In this document: one piece after another, positions 25,545 to 34,437 of the stretch
Numbering within the stretch: the first letter of the stretch is position 1
Layout of the letters: each line of letters opens with the position of its first letter
Assembly (NCBI GenBank): GCA_002702065.1
Contig: NZXX01000001.1
Location: forward strand, 62,001-126,000
Source of the DNA: Anaerolineaceae bacterium
Lineage (GTDB): Bacteria > Chloroflexota > Anaerolineae > Aggregatilineales > Phototrophicaceae
DNA length: 64,000 nt
Direction: 5' to 3'
Program-made: the position numbers and the translations under genes
The notes under the pieces: model-generated
Databases searched by the model: none
What the model was told of the DNA's origin: nothing
The model's input: the letters and a program-made list of their open reading frames with translations, nothing else

Positions 25545-26690
25545 TTACTTCAGAATCGGAGTCAGCGGTTCCATAGCCTCGTGGCCCATCACCGGCGTTT
25601 CGAGCAGGACCACCGAGCCACCGATATTCGACCACTCGCTGGATGTGACCTGGCCTTCGGTCGTGATCTGAAACTGATACACAACTGATTCGTTGCGCTG
25701 CATCAGCCAGCCATCTGGCGTTCCGGTGACAAAGTGCAGGTCAGCCGGTAAGTCGATAACCTGCTCATGTCCATCGCGGAAAATCAGCACTGCGGTTGGC
25801 TGGCCCCAGTTATGCAGCAGATAGGCCTGCCCGTCCGCTACCCAGTTGGGCCGTGCCAGGTCGAGATTTTGCGGATCGAAATAGACCTGTGTGGCCTGCT
25901 CCGGATTGCTGTCGGGCAGGTAGGCGATGACGTTGGCCGGTGGGAACATGCCATCCCCATTGCTGACAGGGCGCGATTCGTCACGCTCCGGGATCAGATA
26001 CTCGCCCGTTCCCTCCAGCCGGTCGCCAAGGAAATTGACATAGCGCGCCTGACGGTCGATCTCGCCAGTTTCAGGGTTCCAGCGGGCATAATACCCTTCA
26101 ACCGGGCCACCACAGGCCAGACAGGTCGGGAACAGCAAAATTCCGTCTGTTGTCCAGGTTTCCAGAAATGCACCCGGATTGCCAAACTCGGCCATCATGT
26201 CCAGTTCATGGACGATTTCCAATGTTTCCAGATCGACCACCGCGAGCAGGGGCGGGGTTTGCTGCTGGCTGTAGATCTGGGCAAAGTTGACCACGAACTG
26301 CGTACCATCGGGGCTGAACGGCCCAACCGTTACCGCGTCCGGCTGCATGCCATCGGGTGATGGAACCGTGCGGCAGCAGGTCTGTTCGGCCAGATTGGCG
26401 ATCTGAACAGAAGCCAGCGGGGCAACGCCTTCGCCACCGCCAGAGCCGCTGACAAACACCAGATGCTGACGATCCGGCGACAATTGCACGTGGCCCAGAC
26501 CGGTAAAGGGGACAATGCCGCGTGCTTCTGCCGGGACCTCTATCTGGTCAACGATGCCTGCCTCAGTCATCACCTGAATGCTCGACAAATCGTAAAACAG
26601 CATTTCCCAGTCGCCGTCTTGTGCCAGCGCGCCCGACGCCAGCAGCAGCATGGCGAATACTATCAGGAAGAGACAACCCTTTTTGAACAT
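25545..26690 (-). CDS. Secreted beta-propeller-like protein
   Basis: The 381-residue exported protein has a signal peptide (MFKKGCLFLIVFAMLLLAS then ALAQ). Repeated WD40/TolB-like blades follow, such as GHVQLSPDRQHLVFVSG, VGPFSPDGTQFVVNFAQI and HFVTGTPDGWLMQRNE. CC and CLACGG hint at disulfides. The start at 26690 gives the signal peptide directly; a frame to 26765 only adds 25 hydrophilic residues. The function is unknown. The same general design occurs in the AT-rich gene at 37610-38581. Confidence 0.8.
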   Translation of the reverse strand: MFKKGCLFLIVFAMLLLASGALAQDGDWEMLFYDLSSIQVMTEAGIVDQIEVPAEARGIVPFTGLGHVQLSPDRQHLVFVSGSGGGEGVAPLASVQIANLAEQTCCRTVPSPDGMQPDAVTVGPFSPDGTQFVVNFAQIYSQQQTPPLLAVVDLETLEIVHELDMMAEFGNPGAFLETWTTDGILLFPTCLACGGPVEGYYARWNPETGEIDRQARYVNFLGDRLEGTGEYLIPERDESRPVSNGDGMFPPANVIAYLPDSNPEQATQVYFDPQNLDLARPNWVADGQAYLLHNWGQPTAVLIFRDGHEQVIDLPADLHFVTGTPDGWLMQRNESVVYQFQITTEGQVTSSEWSNIGGSVVLLETPVMGHEAMEPLTPILK

Positions 26691-26928
26691 AAAATTCCGT
26701 ACCTGACCTTTCCATTGCGGATACAAGATCAGTGTACGGAATCTGACAGACAAAACCTGAACCATGCGCCGCCGTTCGGCCTACGGTTATGCGGCGTTGT
26801 CCGGCGTTCTGATGATCAAGCCATGTTATGAATGGCGTCATCACCGAGCCTGCTCGACGCGCTCAGGGGCGGCTCCCGGCAGCATCATGTTGTGCTGAAT
26901 GTTTCAAAAAGTCTGGACCCTGCTTGTC

Positions 26929-27384
26929 TTAAACGGTCCCGGTTTCTATCAGTTTCTTCAAATTGGCGACCGTTTGCGTAAAGTCTTTATCCATCATGCG
27001 GCGCACAAACAAGTTTTCCAGCAGCCAGCCCAGCGGTCGCAGCGCGGGCAGCAGCTGGTACTCCACCATATAAGTTAATTTCGTTCCCTGACCCTGCGGC
27101 TCAAGATCGCCTGTCAGGGTGGCACTAAATTCGGAAGAGCGCGTGACGTGGACCAGATGCTTTGGTGGATCCAGTTCGGTGATCGTCCACTCCGTCTCAG
27201 ACTTTGAGGGACCAATCTGGGAGAGCTCTCGATAAACCGTGCCGACCTTAACGGGATCATCGCTCACATAGACAAGCTCGAGCATCACGTCGACGTACTC
27301 TGGCCCTCGGCGCAGATCGCAAATGACATCCCATACCGTTTGAGGCGACGCGTTAATATACTCGGTTGTACGAAAAACAGGCAT
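26929..27384 (-). CDS. SRPBCC (START-like) family protein
   Basis: The 151-residue protein has the SRPBCC pattern: TTEYINASPQTVWDVICDLR, YVDVMLELVYVSDDP, WTITELDPPKHLVHVTRSSE and EPQGQGTKLTYMVEYQL. These helix-grip proteins bind hydrophobic ligands in a deep pocket. GAGGAG lies eight bases before the ATG at 27384. No neighbouring gene identifies the ligand. Confidence 0.87.
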   Translation of the reverse strand: MPVFRTTEYINASPQTVWDVICDLRRGPEYVDVMLELVYVSDDPVKVGTVYRELSQIGPSKSETEWTITELDPPKHLVHVTRSSEFSATLTGDLEPQGQGTKLTYMVEYQLLPALRPLGWLLENLFVRRMMDKDFTQTVANLKKLIETGTV

Positions 27385-27699
27385 AATTCTCTCCTCACCA
27401 GCGGACTTAAATAAATTTTTAGAACGGATACCGGTGGAATGGGGTCGCAGCGTGCTGAGCAACGCCCCAGGAAATTCCAGCCTAAGCGAAACCTGCTCAA
27501 ATCGCGGCGGTCAGACCGGTCAACCTTATTGTGTCCGGTCGGCTAGTTGGGGATAAGCCAGATGCGCCTGATGATCGAACGGCCTTAGAACCTTACCGGT
27601 AAATGTTGCATAATTGAAATTTAGTTTAGCGTTTTTTAACAGATACGAACAGAAAGTCCACGCACACTCAGGTCCGACAGCCCAAAAATGAAATCGTAG
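27385..27699. other. Non-coding stretch upstream of a degenerate open frame
   Basis: About 315 bases with no convincing gene, RNA or terminator. The SRPBCC promoter should be near its left end. Confidence 0.4.
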
Positions 27700-27963
27700 G
27701 CGGGTGATTTAAAGCGACTTCCGGGCGGTCAGCCTGTCCCGCCTGAGAGCCTGCGCATCAGCTACACGTGCTATGTCAGTTGGGATGGCACCGATACTGT
27801 CTGTACGCGCCGGCTAGCAGGGTGGATTAACGAGCGATACCGCAACGCCGTCGTTGTGACATGCTTACTGGGGGCAAAAGACCGGCCATACGATAGGAGG
27901 CTTTTGACCCACACGTATGGCCGTTGGTTGGATAAAGTATGTTTTGCTGCTTTGACGAATTAG
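27700..27963 (+). pseudogene. Start-less open frame of 87 codons, possible gene remnant
   Basis: After a TAG at 27697 a frame stays open to the TAG at 27961. It encodes protein-like sequence (ISYTCYVSWDGTDTVCTRRL, GWINERYRNAVVVTCLLGAK, THTYGRWLDK) but has no ATG or usable early start. GTG at 27856 would leave only 35 codons. It could be a truncated remnant of a larger gene or chance in GC-rich DNA. No family is recognised. An interleaved inverted-repeat pair lies inside it. Confidence 0.3.
27871..27923. repeat. Interleaved inverted repeats
   Basis: CGGCCATACG (27883-27892) is a perfect inverse of CGTATGGCCG (27914-27923). GGGGCAAAAG (27871-27880) is the inverse of CTTTTGACCC (27901-27910) with one mismatch. 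The order A-B-A'-B' interleaves the arms, and an AGGAGG sits between them. Confidence 0.5.
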
Positions 27964-29825
27964 CGAACGGTTACGTCAAGCGCCAGGGTGTACGGCATCG
28001 GCACGGTGGTCAGCGGCGCGAAGGGCGAAATGGCCAGCATGACCTGATCGACCCCTTCTACCAGTTCCAGTGCGATGGGTGCATCTGCCGGGACCAGCCA
28101 GCGATCGAACTGCCGGTCTGTGCCGCTTTCCTGAACGGCCTGCACCCACACCTGCTGCGGCAAGGTGTTATCCGTCCAGATCCAACCCCGGGCTTCCCAA
28201 CCGCCGCTGTCCGCCTCGAAGTCGCTGGCATAGTCGATTTCCGGGATGCGGACATCGTCAATCAGCATACCGGGCTGCGTGGTGGCGTCGTCGGTGATCA
28301 TCTCAAAACGCAGCAGGATGTCCTGCCCGGCGTAAGCATCCAGCGAAATGCTTTCGGCCACCCAGCCATCGCTGAGGCCGGTGTAGCCGGGACCATAAGC
28401 GTTATTGTGCGGGTTCTCCCACGTCATCTCCGGCGTTTCGAGGATGTCCCACGTCGCGCCATCATCGGTGCTGACCATGACATAGCCGTAATCCCACAGG
28501 TTTTCGATGTGATACCAGACATTGTATGCCAGCGTGGCGCTGTCCACCCCAGACAGGTCAAAGCGCCGGGTGATAGTGGTGTCGCTGTTATCGGCCTTGT
28601 TGCTGTACCACATGCGCTCACCGCTGGTGGGGGTGGCGGGCACCAGCTGCACCATTTCGGGTGTGGTCAGGTTAATTTCGAGCGTGGTGCCGCCAGTGAG
28701 GTTGTTGAACACATAATAATCGGTCGAGTACTGGTTGGCCTCGTCGGCGTGCGTGTAGGGCAGTTCGCCGCTGATCATGCGCAGCTTCGGCGGTGACAAC
28801 GCGGGCAGCGAATGATAGCCGTAGATGCCTGCGCCAACGGTCGTGTCCTGTACGTAGTTCGCCAGCACCCAGTCGGCAAACAACGAATCGGCGTCCGTTT
28901 CGCCCCGTTCAGCCAGCACGGCATCGATGCCTTCCAGCCCGTTGGCCGGATGCTGCGCCAGCGCCCGCACCGCGTCCTCGCCAAAGCGGTCATAAAAATA
29001 GGTCACAAACAGCAGGCCCGCGCCATAATGGGGAATCGTCGTGCCATCTTCCGGCCAGTGATTCAACTGCGTTTCCGGCAGGCCCAGAAAAGTAGCAGCG
29101 GTGGCTATGGTGCTGAACGGGAAGCCGACGTAGATTTCGGAAAACTTGGAGAAGCCTTCGTTCAGCCAGATGGATTCATTGGTGTCCAGATGTTCCTGAA
29201 TCATGTGCTGGAATTCGTGCGCGACCACCCCGGCAACCGGTTCCGCCGGGAAGTCTGTGCCAAGCGTGTCCAGGTTGAAGGAGAACATCTCATGCTCGTT
29301 GCTGGTGGAAACCGCTTCAACCGGGTAAATGTGTTCGCTGGCGAAGTAAGCCGCGACACCCGGCCCCTGCCCATAGGCGAACAGGCCATAAACGCGGGGG
29401 TCGCCATCAATGCCCGGTGAATTTTCGCTGCCCCACAAGTGGTGCATGGGTTCGTAAATGTCGTCGTCAAAGAGCTGGGCCAGTTCGTCCAGCGTGGCCG
29501 TATCGACATCTACACCCGCCTCGACCCACAGGTAAATATGCTCACCGATAGCGCGCAGGCTGGCCTCAACCTGGAACAATTGGTCCTCGTATTCGTTGGT
29601 GACCCAGAATGTTTTCACATCGCCGACCTGCCACTGGGGCGGGGCAGCGGGTGGTGGCGCGATCTCCGTCACACCCAGCAATCGCCCGGCCAGATCGATG
29701 CGATCTCGTGGTGGAATGACCGCCGCGGCCAGCTCGCTTGCGGTGTCATTTTCGATCTCGGCCAGCACCGGGCTGATCAGGAGCGACGCCAGCACGATGC
29801 AAACCCAATAGCGTAAAACCTTCAT
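27960..29825 (-). CDS. Secreted zinc metallopeptidase (gluzincin-like, immune inhibitor A-related)
   Basis: The 621-residue exported protein has a signal peptide (MKVLRYWVCIVLASLLISP). The catalytic motif is HEFQH (H203, E204, H207), with the third ligand Glu223 in LNEGFSKFSE, a gluzincin arrangement. Downstream regions (TTITRRFDLSGVDSATLAY, WVAESISLDAYAGQDILLRF and MLIDDVRIPEI) resemble the jelly-roll/MAM-like domains of immune inhibitor A (M6) peptidases. The start at 29825 follows AGGATACGCGC. The M6 family usually has a HExxH with a different spacing, so the exact family is uncertain. Extracellular protein degradation is expected. Confidence 0.85.
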   Translation of the reverse strand: MKVLRYWVCIVLASLLISPVLAEIENDTASELAAAVIPPRDRIDLAGRLLGVTEIAPPPAAPPQWQVGDVKTFWVTNEYEDQLFQVEASLRAIGEHIYLWVEAGVDVDTATLDELAQLFDDDIYEPMHHLWGSENSPGIDGDPRVYGLFAYGQGPGVAAYFASEHIYPVEAVSTSNEHEMFSFNLDTLGTDFPAEPVAGVVAHEFQHMIQEHLDTNESIWLNEGFSKFSEIYVGFPFSTIATAATFLGLPETQLNHWPEDGTTIPHYGAGLLFVTYFYDRFGEDAVRALAQHPANGLEGIDAVLAERGETDADSLFADWVLANYVQDTTVGAGIYGYHSLPALSPPKLRMISGELPYTHADEANQYSTDYYVFNNLTGGTTLEINLTTPEMVQLVPATPTSGERMWYSNKADNSDTTITRRFDLSGVDSATLAYNVWYHIENLWDYGYVMVSTDDGATWDILETPEMTWENPHNNAYGPGYTGLSDGWVAESISLDAYAGQDILLRFEMITDDATTQPGMLIDDVRIPEIDYASDFEADSGGWEARGWIWTDNTLPQQVWVQAVQESGTDRQFDRWLVPADAPIALELVEGVDQVMLAISPFAPLTTVPMPYTLALDVTVR

Positions 29826-29907
29826 GCGCGTATCCTGTTGGTTGGTCATGCCTCTATTGTAGCCGATGTGCCCGTGTTACCATGTGAGGAAATGGAGAGT
29901 CCTGACG

Positions 29908-30906
29908 ATGTTTCGACGTCTGTTCTTTGCGCTGGTCTTGATCTACGCCGTGGCGCTCATCCTGTTTTTACTCATTCGCTGGCGTGTGGGTGAGCCAACG
30001 CCTGTCGCGCTGGTCAACCGTTTTCTGCCATTGATTTTGATGCCATCGCTCGTATTGCTGCCGTTGTGCCTGCTGGGGCGGCGGGTACGGCTGGCGCTGC
30101 TACTGGTCCCGGCGGTGTGGCTGTTCGGGGCGGATTACGGGCCGCTGTTTCTGCCCAACGCTGACCCCCCGGTGGATGCGCCGCGTCTGGTTCTGGCGAC
30201 GTACAATATCGGCGCTCGTACCACCCTCATTGAACCGCTGATCGACACCATGCGCGCGGTGGATGCCGACATCATCGCGTTGCAGGAAGTCAGCCAGCAG
30301 GCCGCCACCCAGATCGAAACGGGGCTGGCGGAGCTGTATCCGTACATGGCGCTGCACCCGCACGAAAGTATGTTTTTGGGTTATGGACTGCTCAGCAAAT
30401 ATCCCATCACCGATGATTACGCGTATCCCACCGAGACGGATCGCCTGCGATTGCAGCGGACCCAGGTGGATTATGAGGGTGTGCCGGTGACGCTGTTCAA
30501 TTTCCACGCCCAGCCCGTGACCGAAAGCTGGCGCTCGCCGGATGTGATGGTGCGGCGCAGGCAGGTGTGGCAGTTGCTTGATGAAGCCGACAACGTGAGC
30601 GCGGCCCGTATTTTGCTGGGCGATTTCAACCTCAACGAACAATCGGACGATTATGCCGCGATCACGGCAGGCTATCATGATGCGTTTTATGAAGCAGGCT
30701 GGGGGATGGGTTTTACCAACCCGGTTTGGGTTGATCTGGAACAGCCACCGGCCAGTCGTGATCTGCTGGGCATGGTACCGCCGCATCGTCGCATCGACTT
30801 CGTGTTTTACGATTCGCGCTGGCAGGCCGCCCGTGCCGAAACCTGGCCGCAGTCCGGTGGCTCTGACCACCTGCCGTTGATCGTTGAACTGGCGTTTACT
30901 GGCTAA
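29908..30906 (+). CDS. Membrane-anchored endonuclease/exonuclease/phosphatase (EEP) family protein
   Basis: The 332-residue protein begins with about three transmembrane helices (residues 5-75). An EEP domain follows with ATYNIGA (N100), DIIALQEVS (E127), LLGDFNLNE (D239 and N241), RRIDFVFYD and GSDHLPLIVEL (D320-H321), the full catalytic set. The domain should face outside. Homologues hydrolyse phosphodiesters such as lipids, DNA or sphingomyelin; this membrane-anchored type is undefined. GGAGAG precedes the ATG at 29908. Confidence 0.88.
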   Translation: MFRRLFFALVLIYAVALILFLLIRWRVGEPTPVALVNRFLPLILMPSLVLLPLCLLGRRVRLALLLVPAVWLFGADYGPLFLPNADPPVDAPRLVLATYNIGARTTLIEPLIDTMRAVDADIIALQEVSQQAATQIETGLAELYPYMALHPHESMFLGYGLLSKYPITDDYAYPTETDRLRLQRTQVDYEGVPVTLFNFHAQPVTESWRSPDVMVRRRQVWQLLDEADNVSAARILLGDFNLNEQSDDYAAITAGYHDAFYEAGWGMGFTNPVWVDLEQPPASRDLLGMVPPHRRIDFVFYDSRWQAARAETWPQSGGSDHLPLIVELAFTG

Positions 30907-31700
30907 ACCAGGACGATGCGCGCCTCATGAGTCCGTTCGACATCCAGCAAACCGGCTGGTTGCAGCTGGTTGGTGCGCAGGTGGATTTCATACGGGACTT
31001 CACCGCGCTGCTTCAGGTAATCATACAGTGGGCTGTCTTGCACTGATGGCGCCGCCAGGGTCAGCGTGAACCCTGCCAGCGTGAAACTGGCTGTGCCTGC
31101 GTCGGCTATCGGCGGACCGTTGCGCGGTTCGACGCCGAGCATAGCGCGGTAATAATCGCTGCTTTTTCCCAGATTCTGCACCGCTACAATCATGGAATCG
31201 ACGCCAGTGACGCCGTTAGCATGGGTCACTTTGTCCGCGTCATCCGGCACGCGCAAGACACGCGGCGTCTCATCCGTGATGAAAAAGGGCGTGCGCGTGT
31301 TGTCGATAGCGATGGTGCGCCAGGCGAGTTCGGTGCCATCCGGGCGGGTGCGGCCATTCGCGGTTGGCCCGGTGACGGACAGCTGGCGGTCACGCATGGC
31401 CTGTGCTGCCGCATCGATATCTTCCACTTGCAGGGCATAACCGGCCCAGCCATCGCCCTTGGCGACAAAATCGAGGAAGCTCGACAGATCAACCGTATCG
31501 AGCGACGCCATAAAGTCGACATCGACCGGGGCCAGCAGTTCCAGATAGCCCCCGTCCTCAAAGACAACGAGGCCGTTGTGCGTTTTTCCATCGGCATGTT
31601 GGCCGCCGTAAAATGCGCTGAAACCGAGCGCCCTGAAATGCTCGATGGCCGGTTCAAGTGCCCCGACAGCGATGATGGCATGGTCGAACGCAAAACTCAC
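30903..31700 (-). CDS. VOC superfamily (glyoxalase-like domain) protein
   Basis: The 265-residue protein has two glyoxalase-like beta-alpha-beta-beta-beta halves: FDHAIIAVGALEPAIEHFRA near the start, and a second unit near GVDSMIVAVQNLGKSSDYYR. Conserved His, Glu and Tyr residues in VFEDGGYLELLAP and similar segments fit metal-dependent VOC enzymes (PF13468-like). The start is a GTG whose GTGA overlaps the stop of the upstream esterase-like gene, implying coupled translation. Its 3' end also overlaps the convergent EEP gene by 4 bases. The substrate is unknown. Confidence 0.85.
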   Translation of the reverse strand: MSFAFDHAIIAVGALEPAIEHFRALGFSAFYGGQHADGKTHNGLVVFEDGGYLELLAPVDVDFMASLDTVDLSSFLDFVAKGDGWAGYALQVEDIDAAAQAMRDRQLSVTGPTANGRTRPDGTELAWRTIAIDNTRTPFFITDETPRVLRVPDDADKVTHANGVTGVDSMIVAVQNLGKSSDYYRAMLGVEPRNGPPIADAGTASFTLAGFTLTLAAPSVQDSPLYDYLKQRGEVPYEIHLRTNQLQPAGLLDVERTHEARIVLV

Positions 31701-32899
31701 GTTGGTTTTACCTCTCCGGGGAATGTCCACGCCAGTGCTTCCGGCAATACGCTCTTGAATCCGACGAGGCCATGCCCGCTGCCAATCTCGACATAGCGAT
31801 AGGCGGTCATACTGCGCCGGTACAGCACTTCGGATAACTGCCGCGCTGGTCTCAGAAAGCGGCCTGGAATTTCGTAGCGGCCCACCGACTGGAAGATGCG
31901 CCGGGGCAGCAGGGATGCGGTCTGGAACCGGGTCTGATAATGGTCGAGGGTGGCTTCCCCTGCGCCTTTGCCCTGGCCCCGCAGTGGCGGCGAGATCATG
32001 ATCAGCCGGGAGAAGGCAGCCGCGTTGCTCAGCACAGCATGGGCGGCAGCGACCGCGCCGATACCTATGCCGCCGACACCAACTTCAAGCAAATTGACGC
32101 GGTAATGATTCCGCACAAACGGCAGCAGCTCGGTCAGGACAAACAGGGCGTGCTGGTCATTGCTGATCAACTCCGCCGGGCGCTGGTCCTGGGTAGGGCT
32201 TTGCATCATGGCAATAAGGATTGGCTGCATCCGACGGTGCTTGATGAGCGCGTCAGCGATGTACGGCACTTGCAGGGGCCCGTTGGCCCACACGGCATCC
32301 ATCAGCAGCAGTAATGGATATTCCCGATTGGAATCATAACCCGGTGGTGTGTAGATCCAGACTTTGCGATCTTCAAATTCGAGGTGGCTGCTGTCGATGC
32401 TGTGTTCGTGAACCGTGCCGCGCGGTACTGCCGGCATTGCAGACCAATCCGGGAAGGGGCGCGCTTTCGGCATTTGCAGCACCGACACATTCAACTGCGC
32501 GGTTTTCAGTTGGAGATCGTTGAGCGGGTCTGTCTGCCAGTGCTTGCTCACCCGCTCGACCAGATTTTTTTCCTGGGCCAGCGGTGTCATCGGATCATCA
32601 ATCGCCAGCAGGTAATCCAGCAGATCATCCGTCTCGAACTGCCGGGTGACATGCCAGAGCGTTGTGCCTTCCAGATTGGTCAGCGGCACAAATGGCGGAT
32701 CATCCTTAATCGTATCCAGGTTGAGCGCTGCGCTCTGGGTTCCGCTTTTGGAATAAATGAAAGTGACCTGATTACCATTAATCCACGGCCATTGAATGTC
32801 CTGCCGCAGCAGTACATTGACCAGATCCTGTCGCTGCTTGGCGTCATCTTCCAGTTCGACTTCAGCCAGAAAAGCCTCGAACGAATCCCAATCCGGCAT
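31697..32899 (-). CDS. Enterochelin-esterase-like alpha/beta hydrolase, nucleophile apparently lost
   Basis: The 400-residue protein has an N-terminal beta-sandwich-like region (about 35-145) as in Fes-type esterases, then an alpha/beta-hydrolase fold: KVWIYTPPGYDSNREYPLLL and the LLLLMDAVWANGP segment. The elbow expected to read GxSxG is GIGIG (G277-G281), so the Ser is Gly279. A His is present in GSGHGL (H376). This suggests an inactive or altered enzyme, perhaps binding a ligand for the VOC partner. The coupled VOC gene downstream supports joint function. GGGAG lies before the ATG. Confidence 0.82.
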   Translation of the reverse strand: MPDWDSFEAFLAEVELEDDAKQRQDLVNVLLRQDIQWPWINGNQVTFIYSKSGTQSAALNLDTIKDDPPFVPLTNLEGTTLWHVTRQFETDDLLDYLLAIDDPMTPLAQEKNLVERVSKHWQTDPLNDLQLKTAQLNVSVLQMPKARPFPDWSAMPAVPRGTVHEHSIDSSHLEFEDRKVWIYTPPGYDSNREYPLLLLMDAVWANGPLQVPYIADALIKHRRMQPILIAMMQSPTQDQRPAELISNDQHALFVLTELLPFVRNHYRVNLLEVGVGGIGIGAVAAAHAVLSNAAAFSRLIMISPPLRGQGKGAGEATLDHYQTRFQTASLLPRRIFQSVGRYEIPGRFLRPARQLSEVLYRRSMTAYRYVEIGSGHGLVGFKSVLPEALAWTFPGEVKPT

Positions 32900-33139
32900 C
32901 GTTCTGCTCCCTTTAGTGTGCGCGTTCTTTGCCTGCTATTGTAGCATCAAGCCCGGTCTCGCACGAATAGTAACTGGTCTTCACCTGCGCTATTTATGCA
33001 TAGGTCATGTGGCCCATGAAAAAACCCTCGGCCTGTGGGTGAACAGCCGCAAGCAGGTTTATTACAATAAGTGACGTTGAAGGGCTGGCACATCAACAGT
33101 CAGCCTTAATTACTGAATTTTACACAGGAGGTGCATTGA

Positions 33140-34363
33140 ATGCGCTTGTTAAGCACAATCATGCTGGCACTGTTCCTCGTCTTTTCGATGAGCGGCGCAG
33201 TTTTGGCACAGGAAGCACAAACCAATACCACAGACCCCATTATTGTCGGTAATCAGGATGCCGAAAGTCTGCAAGTGGTGCAGTCCTATTTTGAAACCAT
33301 GGACTCCAACCTGCTGGCTGAGGACGTGAGTTACTTTGATGAACAATCCATCCAGGCCATCGAAGGCCGCGACATGCTGACCCAATCGCCAACGTTTATG
33401 TACGGTGATTCGTTTACCGAGCAGCAGTTGACCCCGCTTCGCTATATCGTGACTGAAGACGTCGTGGTGGTGGAATATACCTTTGTGGGTCGTAACACCG
33501 GTTCCTATGCGACCCTGCCGGCTACCAACCAGCTCGTGAGTGTCCCGACAGTGGGCATCTATCACGTGGAAGATGGTCAGATCACCGGTATTCGCGAATA
33601 TATGGACTCGGATGATCTGTATACCCAGCTTGGCTATCCGGCTTATACGGGTGTGCAGCCGGTCGCGCCGTTCACCCTGCCAGAGCCGAACGCCGTCGAT
33701 GACATCGTCGATAATCCGCCTGCGTTTTATGGTCAGGAAGTGACGATTGAAGGTGGCTTTGGTGAAATGGTCGGGCCGAATGCCTTTACCCTGTGGGATG
33801 AAGATTTCATCGATATTGGTCAGGAAGGGCTGCTTGTCCTTGCCGCGTCCGATGGTGCGTTTGACTTCACACCAGTAGAAGAAACCATGCTGCGTGTGAC
33901 CGGTACGGTCTATGAATATGATCGTGCGTCCCTTGAAGGCACCGTTGGTTATGCGCTGGATGAAGGCACGTTTACGGACTATCAAAACTTTACCGTCCTG
34001 GTCGCCAGTGAAATTGCCAACATGGATAACGTCGACACCCTGGCGAACGTTGATCAGCAGCCAGAGAGCTTTTATGGTCAGACAGTGACGCTGGAAGGTC
34101 ATATTGGTGACACCGTTGGAGACAGTGCATTTGTCCTTTTCCGCGACCAGCTCGTGGGTGTGGGCGGGCGTGTCCTGGTGATTGCCCCGGACTTTGACCC
34201 TGCGACTGTCGAGAACAATCAGGTGCAGGTCACGGGTGTGGTCCAGCCGGTTGATGCGCCGACGATTGTAACGGAAACCGGCCTGACACTGGACGAAAAC
34301 CTGCTGTCCGATTATCAGGACTGGACAGCCTTGATCGCTAACGAAGTGATGTCTGTTGAATAG
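33140..34363 (+). CDS. Secreted protein: NTF2-like domain plus duplicated beta domain
   Basis: The 407-residue exported protein has a signal peptide (LLSTIMLALFLVFSMSGAVL then AQ). An NTF2/SnoaL-like domain (about 40-165) follows with AESLQVVQSYFETMDSNLL and a long beta-sheet containing VVVVEYTFVG and GQITGIREYM. Two repeats follow, each about 80 residues: PPAFYGQEVTIEGGFGEMVG with LLVLAASDGAFDF, and PESFYGQTVTLEGHIGDTVG with VLVIAPDFDPATV. They resemble small OB- or jelly-roll-like beta units. AGGAGG precedes the ATG. Ligand and role are unknown. Confidence 0.82.
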   Translation: MRLLSTIMLALFLVFSMSGAVLAQEAQTNTTDPIIVGNQDAESLQVVQSYFETMDSNLLAEDVSYFDEQSIQAIEGRDMLTQSPTFMYGDSFTEQQLTPLRYIVTEDVVVVEYTFVGRNTGSYATLPATNQLVSVPTVGIYHVEDGQITGIREYMDSDDLYTQLGYPAYTGVQPVAPFTLPEPNAVDDIVDNPPAFYGQEVTIEGGFGEMVGPNAFTLWDEDFIDIGQEGLLVLAASDGAFDFTPVEETMLRVTGTVYEYDRASLEGTVGYALDEGTFTDYQNFTVLVASEIANMDNVDTLANVDQQPESFYGQTVTLEGHIGDTVGDSAFVLFRDQLVGVGGRVLVIAPDFDPATVENNQVQVTGVVQPVDAPTIVTETGLTLDENLLSDYQDWTALIANEVMSVE

Positions 34364-34382
34364 ACACTGAATTCGCACCAAA

Positions 34383-34415
34383 AAACCCGGCTTGCCATCA
34401 CGTGGGGCCGGGTTT
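34383..34415 (+). terminator. Terminator after the NTF2-like gene
   Basis: AAACCCGGC (34383-34391) and GCCGGGTTT (34407-34415) form a perfect nine-base stem, followed by only a short T tract, so termination may be incomplete before the next small gene. Confidence 0.6.
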
Positions 34416-34437
34416 CTGGATTCTAGGGAGATAAACC

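Noticed and set aside
27939-28796. Plus-strand frame of 285 codons over the metallopeptidase
   Set aside because: It runs antisense to the exported peptidase and has no domain pattern.
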